Source of the DNA: JAQTNA01 sp043743785
GTDB lineage: Bacteria; Pseudomonadota; Gammaproteobacteria; Burkholderiales; Rhodocyclaceae
Direction of reading: 5' to 3'
Assembly (NCBI GenBank): GCA_043743785.1
Contig: JAYTVW010000099.1
Coordinates: 1-64,000, forward strand
DNA: 64,000 nt
Position numbers and translations under genes: made by a program. Of this stretch, positions 59,238 to 64,000 are shown one piece after another. Every line of letters starts with the position of its first letter. Positions within the stretch are counted from its first letter, which is position 1. Under the pieces are notes generated by a model. That model was not told the DNA's origin, did no database searches, and saw only the letters and a program-made list of their open reading frames with translations.

Positions 59238-61679
59238 TCAAATGGCGTCATTTGACTTTAAGGACAATATTTTTTTTGCGAGCTCGTAAATATCGCTGTC
59301 AGGTGCAAAAATGCGAAGTGCCTCGTTTGCAGAACGCTCAATGAAGATGGATTGTCGTGGAGTTAGAATACCTCCAAAACTATTGAAGCCTACAATACCA
59401 TCAAAGAGTACCCAATATGCCTGTCGTGATTGTCCTCGATCCCAACTGGATTCAATGCGAAGTGTTTCCTCCATTAAATCCAGCGCTTCAGAGAAATACT
59501 CCAGTTTTGGTATCGTTGTCTCACTCAATGCGGAAAATAATACCTTGGCAAGAGTCGTCATCGGAAAAGGATGTCGTTCGATTGCTACAGCATGCCGTGC
59601 ATGTTGTATTGACAGGGGGCGGTTACGAGCCCCGACCCAAAGTGCTCGTTGTTCCCAGTATCTACTATTCCATTTCCACCGTTCGTTCGTTAGTTCATAG
59701 AAGGTGTCGTACCTGTCTTTTAGAACTTCTGGCATTACTCCGTCTGCATCGAATAACCTGCCGGCAAGACGTGCCTCCGCCGTTCTTTGTTTGATAGTGT
59801 GGCGAGTAACGAACGGCGCGAGTCCATTAGCTAGCTGCGCGGTAATATCCAAAAGTCGTTGAGGTTTTGTGCGGGATAGTTCTTCAATCAGGAGGGCAGC
59901 TAGGGTGGGGTTTCCGGGAATAAGATAATCAGAGTCATCAGGATTGGTTGTCAATCGAAGCGGAGCATCGTCGAGACTAAGCTCCTTTACTAGTTCTAAG
60001 TGGTATAGAGAAGAGATGATGTCTTGGCGAACACCTACCGGGTGGCAATAGTAGGCTAATGCGACAGCCAAGTACGCCGGCCTTCCTTCTGCGAGAGTGT
60101 CGTTCCACAATGATCGCACTATGGCGCGGAGAGGGCGGAAGTCGTTTAGAACACGACAGGCAGCTTCGGCGATGGTGTCTTCAGCAAGTTTTGTCGCAAA
60201 TTTTCGTGGGTCATCAATAGCATCAGAGTTGCCAACAACGCCCATCGCAGAATAGCGTCGTATAAGCTCTGTGCGCTCTTCGAGTCGCCAAGGCGTAACT
60301 TCAAAATAATGAGTAGGATGTTCGGCAAGAAGTTCTCGTACTAACCGCATTCTGTATTTTCGCTCTGCGCCAAGAACACAGATTCTTTTTGTTCCATCCA
60401 GTTGGCTGGATAAATCAACAAGTTGATCGCCGTGTTCCGCGATTGAGTCTGTGACCAAAAGAATCGGATCTACGACCCCGGATAGGAACTCGACTGCTGA
60501 CGCAACATCAAATCCTGCTGGCGTCTTGAGATAGAAAACTTGAAGGCCGTGCGTAGCAAGCTCAGCAGCTACGCGTCTCACTGTAGTCGACTTCCCCGCC
60601 CCCGCCCGCCCAGTCAGGCAGACAAACTGATTCTTTTCGTAGGTTGCCTGCCAGCGGCGTACTTCATCAATTAATTGTAATTGGCCTTGAAGTGGCACAT
60701 CGCGGCTAGCACGAATGTCGTCCCAGCTTGGTGGGCGACCAAAAGCAAATGCTGATGGCCCCGTCGTTGTAGAGGTCGGCGCTGCATCGGATGCCGAAAT
60801 GAAGTCGAAGTCAGACCAGAACGCAGCGCTGGCGAATGCTGAAGAGGTGGAAATAACGCGAGGACGGGAGAGCGGCTCACGTAACGCAAGAGGAGAAGGT
60901 GCATCCCCAAATTCCTGAGAGAGCCAAGATAAGAAATCTTCTAATTTTGCCTCAACTAACACCAGATTTAGTTTTTCGCAGTCTTTTCGCGTCCCCGCAT
61001 CTGGATATGGCTCGACCAAAATGGACGGAGCACGAGAGATGACAGGGGAGTTGCTTTGCCGATGTGCCAGGAAATACTCTAAATCTGGTTCAAATAGTGC
61101 AGTTCCAGCAATGACGAAAGGTTCTGAGATAATTAGGCCGCTCAACATATGCACCCATGCATTCATTCCGCGCTGCATGGATGCGTATTCCTGAAGTGAA
61201 AAAACATATTTCTCATCTGGGAATCGCACTGAGCCGTGAAGATGAATTAGTGGAAGTTCTTGTGGGTTGCGAAATGTTTCATACTCCCTTGTATAGTTGA
61301 CTGGGAGCAATGATTGGAGCCTTGCGGGGGCGGTCTGGTATGCGTTCTCGAGCGCATCGTCAATGTTTAGTGTAAATGCTGTCCGCCAAGCGAATCTAGT
61401 TAACGCCTTTAGAGTTGGGCCTGCTTTGCAGCCGTGGTACGGTTCCGTCAAGTGTGAATTAACCTGAGCGGGTGTTAGGAGTCCTGCAACGCGCCAAAGT
61501 GGTGAAGACGCTCGAGAGTCAGTCAGTGTGCAAAGCTCCTTGCGCAAGTCTTCTGCGCCTAGCAGAGGCTTGCCATGCCGATCAAATGCGTCCAACGAGA
61601 CACCTGCACCAAGCAGCAGATTATATTTTTGGCTAAAGAGGGCGTCTCGCACCCGGCGAGCTGTAGTGGCTTCAATCAA
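59238..61679 (-). CDS. SIR2-domain plus P-loop NTPase protein, probable anti-phage effector
   Basis: 813 residues with a TTG start supported by GGAG 6-7 bases upstream. The N-terminal SIR2-like domain (about 10-255) has GAGVS (24-28), the TLNID motif (103-107) expected for the NAD site, and HLHG (146-149). A Ser/Thr/Ala-rich linker (about 270-315) follows. A P-loop NTPase (STAND/AAA-like) has GRAGAGKST at 357-365 and a probable Walker B in ILLVTDSIAE. The remaining ~350 residues look helical and may be the sensor. SIR2 plus NTPase proteins in defence islands deplete NAD on phage infection; function here is inferred. The gene is visibly less GC-rich than the chromosome to its left. Confidence 0.82.
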   Translation of the reverse strand: MIEATTARRVRDALFSQKYNLLLGAGVSLDAFDRHGKPLLGAEDLRKELCTLTDSRASSPLWRVAGLLTPAQVNSHLTEPYHGCKAGPTLKALTRFAWRTAFTLNIDDALENAYQTAPARLQSLLPVNYTREYETFRNPQELPLIHLHGSVRFPDEKYVFSLQEYASMQRGMNAWVHMLSGLIISEPFVIAGTALFEPDLEYFLAHRQSNSPVISRAPSILVEPYPDAGTRKDCEKLNLVLVEAKLEDFLSWLSQEFGDAPSPLALREPLSRPRVISTSSAFASAAFWSDFDFISASDAAPTSTTTGPSAFAFGRPPSWDDIRASRDVPLQGQLQLIDEVRRWQATYEKNQFVCLTGRAGAGKSTTVRRVAAELATHGLQVFYLKTPAGFDVASAVEFLSGVVDPILLVTDSIAEHGDQLVDLSSQLDGTKRICVLGAERKYRMRLVRELLAEHPTHYFEVTPWRLEERTELIRRYSAMGVVGNSDAIDDPRKFATKLAEDTIAEAACRVLNDFRPLRAIVRSLWNDTLAEGRPAYLAVALAYYCHPVGVRQDIISSLYHLELVKELSLDDAPLRLTTNPDDSDYLIPGNPTLAALLIEELSRTKPQRLLDITAQLANGLAPFVTRHTIKQRTAEARLAGRLFDADGVMPEVLKDRYDTFYELTNERWKWNSRYWEQRALWVGARNRPLSIQHARHAVAIERHPFPMTTLAKVLFSALSETTIPKLEYFSEALDLMEETLRIESSWDRGQSRQAYWVLFDGIVGFNSFGGILTPRQSIFIERSANEALRIFAPDSDIYELAKKILSLKSNDAI

Positions 61680-61733
61680 GGGAGTCTCCGTTCGTCGGAT
61701 TTTTCAGTTTTGCCAAGTTGCGAGGACAATGGG

Positions 61734-61753
61734 GTGTCAGTATGCGCTGACAC
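61734..61753. promoter_or_regulatory. Palindrome upstream of the SIR2–NTPase gene, possible operator
   Basis: GTGTCAG (61734-61740), six bases, CTGACAC (61747-61753): a perfect 7-6-7 dyad about 55-75 bp before the TTG start. The position and symmetry suit a repressor site. No regulator gene is identified in the window. Confidence 0.45.
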
Positions 61754-61820
61754 GGCCTTTGCCGAAAATGCTTTGAAGTCCTATGCAAACACACGGAATA
61801 GCACAGTTTCAGGAGGGAAG

Positions 61821-61946
61821 ATGGGCCACAAAGGGAATTGTATTCCAAACGGCGTTCACAAAATAGGGCGTCAATGTTGTACAGATTTCCAAGAGATGCT
61901 CAATGTTGGGGATGCCCTGCGGTTGGAAGTGATTTTAGAAGTCTGA
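61821..61946 (+). CDS. Possible small protein (41 residues)
   Basis: The ATG at 61821 is preceded by AGGAGGGAAG, an excellent ribosome site. The product begins MGHKGNCIPNGVHKIG and contains a CC pair, with no known motif. It is divergent from the SIR2 gene. It is short enough to be chance; the ribosome site is the only real support. Confidence 0.35.
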   Translation: MGHKGNCIPNGVHKIGRQCCTDFQEMLNVGDALRLEVILEV

Positions 61947-62186
61947 CGCGAGACGTTCGTGGCCGCCAGGGGGGCGCGGGCCGCACGCACAGAAGGCCGT
62001 GACGCCCCCGCCCTGCGCCCTTGTGCCACCCGTGGCCGAAGCTCCGGGTCTAGCGGAGTGTCCGGCGGTAGGCCGCCAGGCCGTATCCCGCTGGACCGAC
62101 CCCCGGGTATCACCACAGTCGGTTACTATCGGCACCGCTCGTTCCCCTACCTCGACCCCTACAAGCTGCCTTTTTCAATCTTCGGC
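61947..62186. other. GC-rich intergenic stretch of the element
   Basis: A GC-rich patch (about 61960-62110) with small inverted repeats (for example GGCGGTAGGCCGCC near 62069) sits between AT-richer segments. The frame of the following gene is open through it but reads as low-complexity Arg/Gly/Pro, so I treat it as non-coding. Confidence 0.4.
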
Positions 62187-63089
62187 ATGGACGCTCCGAT
62201 TCGCCCTGACAAGAATCTCGTCATCACCTTGGTGACGCAGTTTGCTCCTGAGTTCTTGGAAATTCTTGCGGACTGCAAGAACGCTGCCACCTGGCGAAAG
62301 CTTACGGATCGCTTCTCTGCTGCCTGTAAACGCCTCAAAGTCGAAAACTATGTCCTGATGTATGAGGACGAACGACGGATTCAGTCGGCCTTGTTCAACG
62401 CACTGATGTCTCAGGAAGAGCAAACTGATTGGGTAAGCGAACTGAATTCCCTCAGCCCGGAGGATCAGCAGAAAGCCGTTAGCGACATGGTCCGGCCCGG
62501 AGGCGAATGGGATCAGATTACAGACGCCATGTTTCCCGATGGCCCGGACGCGGAGCAAGAGCAAATCAGGGTCTTTGAGTCCTTGGGGGAGGATGAGCGG
62601 AAGGAAGCCACGAAACGGGGACAGTATCTCTACGCCTTCTTTTTCGCTTTTTTCTATGATGCGCTTGCCGTCATGGTCCATGGGGAGAAGATGACTTCCC
62701 TTGTGCCCAAGGCTCTTGCCGGCGACAAGGAAGCCTTTGGTAAGGCAATCCATATTGATAAAGCCCTGCTTCACGGGCATCCCGGATTCCAGACACTTCA
62801 TTCCAAGGCAATCCAGGAAGGCGACCAGGCCTTTCTTGTCTCTGTCGCTCGTAGGTTGGCGGCTCCCGTTACTCAGGGGCGAATCCAACTCGCTGGGGCC
62901 TTCGTGGTGTTTTCACTGTTGGAAACCATGGGGTGGTTGAGCGATTTCCGTTACCGGGAAATCCTCGACATCTGCGATGCGGCCCAATTGGATCGGTGGC
63001 AAAACCGTATTGAGGATGAAACGGCCATTGCCAAATGCATCAAAAAGTTCCGGCAATATCAGAAAAGCGGGGGAGTGTCCATGCACTGA
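62187..63089 (+). CDS. Unknown protein of the integrated element
   Basis: About 300 residues from the ATG giving MDAPIRPDKNLVITLVTQFA; no good ribosome site is seen and the frame stays open upstream. It is mostly helical and acidic, with a hydrophobic stretch (YLYAFFFAFFYDALAVMVHG) near 150-170 and another near 265 (GAFVVFSLLETMGWL). I do not recognise a family. It precedes the replication-initiator-like gene in the same direction, so it may be part of the element's replication or maintenance module. Confidence 0.6.
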   Translation: MDAPIRPDKNLVITLVTQFAPEFLEILADCKNAATWRKLTDRFSAACKRLKVENYVLMYEDERRIQSALFNALMSQEEQTDWVSELNSLSPEDQQKAVSDMVRPGGEWDQITDAMFPDGPDAEQEQIRVFESLGEDERKEATKRGQYLYAFFFAFFYDALAVMVHGEKMTSLVPKALAGDKEAFGKAIHIDKALLHGHPGFQTLHSKAIQEGDQAFLVSVARRLAAPVTQGRIQLAGAFVVFSLLETMGWLSDFRYREILDICDAAQLDRWQNRIEDETAIAKCIKKFRQYQKSGGVSMH

Positions 63090-63191
63090 AGTTTCAGGCG
63101 GGTGCATTCAGGTGCGCGGCCTGGATGCATAAAGTCCGTATCCGTTCCAGGAAGCCCCATCGGCAAGCCTGGCATCCCCAAAGGAATGGAT

Positions 63192-64000
63192 ATGGAAACC
63201 ACCTCTTCCCGCAACTCCGGTTGCATCGTTACTTCTTCGGCGTTCCAGGCCGCCCCGATTCGGACCCCCGCCCGCACGGCGGAGCCGGGGGACGGAGGCC
63301 GAACCGGGACGGAACCGGGTGCGCCGGCTAGTAACACAGCACCCTATAACTGCATAGGCGGTTCCTTCAAGGCTCTTCGCTGGGGTATTGACAGCCTTTA
63401 CCTGTCCTACCGGGGTGAAATCTTCCCCGACGTTCTTTCCCGTCTGAAGGCGCTCAAGGCTCGGGCACAGTCCCAGGAAGATTGCGAAGTGGCCCAGGCC
63501 CAATATCCCCTGGATGGGCATATCTTCGAAGTGAAGGACAAGGGCGCGGCCCTGTTCCCGTACATCCTGGACGATGGCGACTACCGTATCCAGCTTTGCA
63601 AGGGCGGTAAGGTGCCCATGGCCTACGTCAAGGTGTCCGCCGGACTCCTGGCCCATGTCGGCCCGGAGGAGGCCGAGAAACGGCTTTATGGCCTCCTGGC
63701 GCAGTTTGGTGACCTACGCAGTCCGGCCCAGGTTAGCCGCATAGACTTGTTCCTGGATTTTTGCTGGTCCGGCTCCATGGAATGGGATCGCTCCTCCTGG
63801 ATCACCCGGGCGGCCTCCATCGACACCTATTCCGAAAACGGCATCTTCACCGGCTGGGTGGTCGGCAAGGGCGGCCACATGCTGGCCCGCCTCTACCTCA
63901 AGACCCTGCAAGCCCAGAAGATCGGCGCGGACTATCTGCTCGGTCTGTGGAAGGAATGCGGCTGGCAGGAAGACGACCCGGTGTGGCGGCTTGAATTCCA
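63192..64000 (+). CDS. Probable rolling-circle replication initiation protein, N-terminal part (cut by window edge)
   Basis: Open from an ATG at 63192 (AAGGA 8 bases upstream) to the right edge, 269 complete codons without a stop. After a low-complexity Pro/Gly/Thr segment (about 25-55) comes a domain beginning GSFKALRWGIDSLYLSYRG. VSRIDLFLDF near 185, the run ARLYLKTLQAQK, and WRLEF near the edge resemble the Rep_trans replication initiation factors of small plasmids and filamentous phages. The catalytic Tyr region would lie beyond the window. The family call is tentative. Confidence 0.6.
   Translation, partial: METTSSRNSGCIVTSSAFQAAPIRTPARTAEPGDGGRTGTEPGAPASNTAPYNCIGGSFKALRWGIDSLYLSYRGEIFPDVLSRLKALKARAQSQEDCEVAQAQYPLDGHIFEVKDKGAALFPYILDDGDYRIQLCKGGKVPMAYVKVSAGLLAHVGPEEAEKRLYGLLAQFGDLRSPAQVSRIDLFLDFCWSGSMEWDRSSWITRAASIDTYSENGIFTGWVVGKGGHMLARLYLKTLQAQKIGADYLLGLWKECGWQEDDPVWRLEF

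Overview
The window reads as the chromosome of a GC-rich betaproteobacterium, most likely of the Rhodocyclales (Dechloromonas, Azospira and relatives). The evidence is a dapF–DUF484–xerC gene order, an HslV with a short propeptide before the catalytic Thr, an S-adenosylhomocysteine (SAH) riboswitch ahead of ahcY, many hybrid histidine kinases and c-di-GMP proteins, and palindromic intergenic repeats at a large share of gene junctions. The assignment rests on family recognition only; no search was run.

Layout. 1–3.1 kb: the N-terminal ~1030 residues of a giant tandem-repeat adhesin on the minus strand, running off the left edge. It is preceded by a sigma-54 promoter and three identically spaced upstream boxes. 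4.3–6.3 kb: hslVU behind a near-consensus heat-shock promoter. 6.3–12.3 kb: a STAS protein and a zinc-type uptake cluster (DUF2946, porin, binding protein, ATPase, permease). 12.4–19.4 kb: minus-strand housekeeping genes (rlmI, xerC, DUF484, dapF, CoA-binding protein, GNAT, two lipid A acyltransferases). 19.6–25.2 kb: the SAM cycle on the plus strand (metK, an HD-GYP gene, SAH riboswitch–ahcY, a small S4 protein, metF).

25.3–39 kb is a signalling block. A LuxR-type regulator is followed by two divergent modules, each made of a TonB-dependent receptor, a periplasmic protein and a hybrid kinase, and then a further PAS hybrid kinase. 39–43.6 kb carries a glutathione transferase, two dihaem cytochromes c, an Ala-rich secreted protein and a tandem pair of DUF2145 proteins. 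43.8–53.2 kb is a second signalling block: periplasmic binding protein, four-part hybrid kinase, REC-HD-GYP, and two GGDEF/EAL proteins. 53.3–59 kb has an MgtC/DUF4010 membrane protein, a TonB-like protein, a YlqF GTPase, a hydrolase, a RIO kinase and a bacteriohemerythrin.

At 59.04 kb the 3' half of a tRNA-Lys(CUU) breaks off in the anticodon loop. Beyond it the DNA is less GC-rich and carries a SIR2 + P-loop NTPase protein that looks like an anti-phage effector, a gene I cannot name, and a probable rolling-circle replication initiator running off the right edge. This looks like one end of an integrated element, with the displaced tRNA fragment as its attachment-site scar.

At least eight families of short palindromic repeats lie between genes. 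They are not inert in this window. One copy sits in frame inside a signal peptide, another supplies the start codon and n-region of a second secreted protein, and several supply the stop codons of neighbouring genes, in one case of two convergent genes at once.
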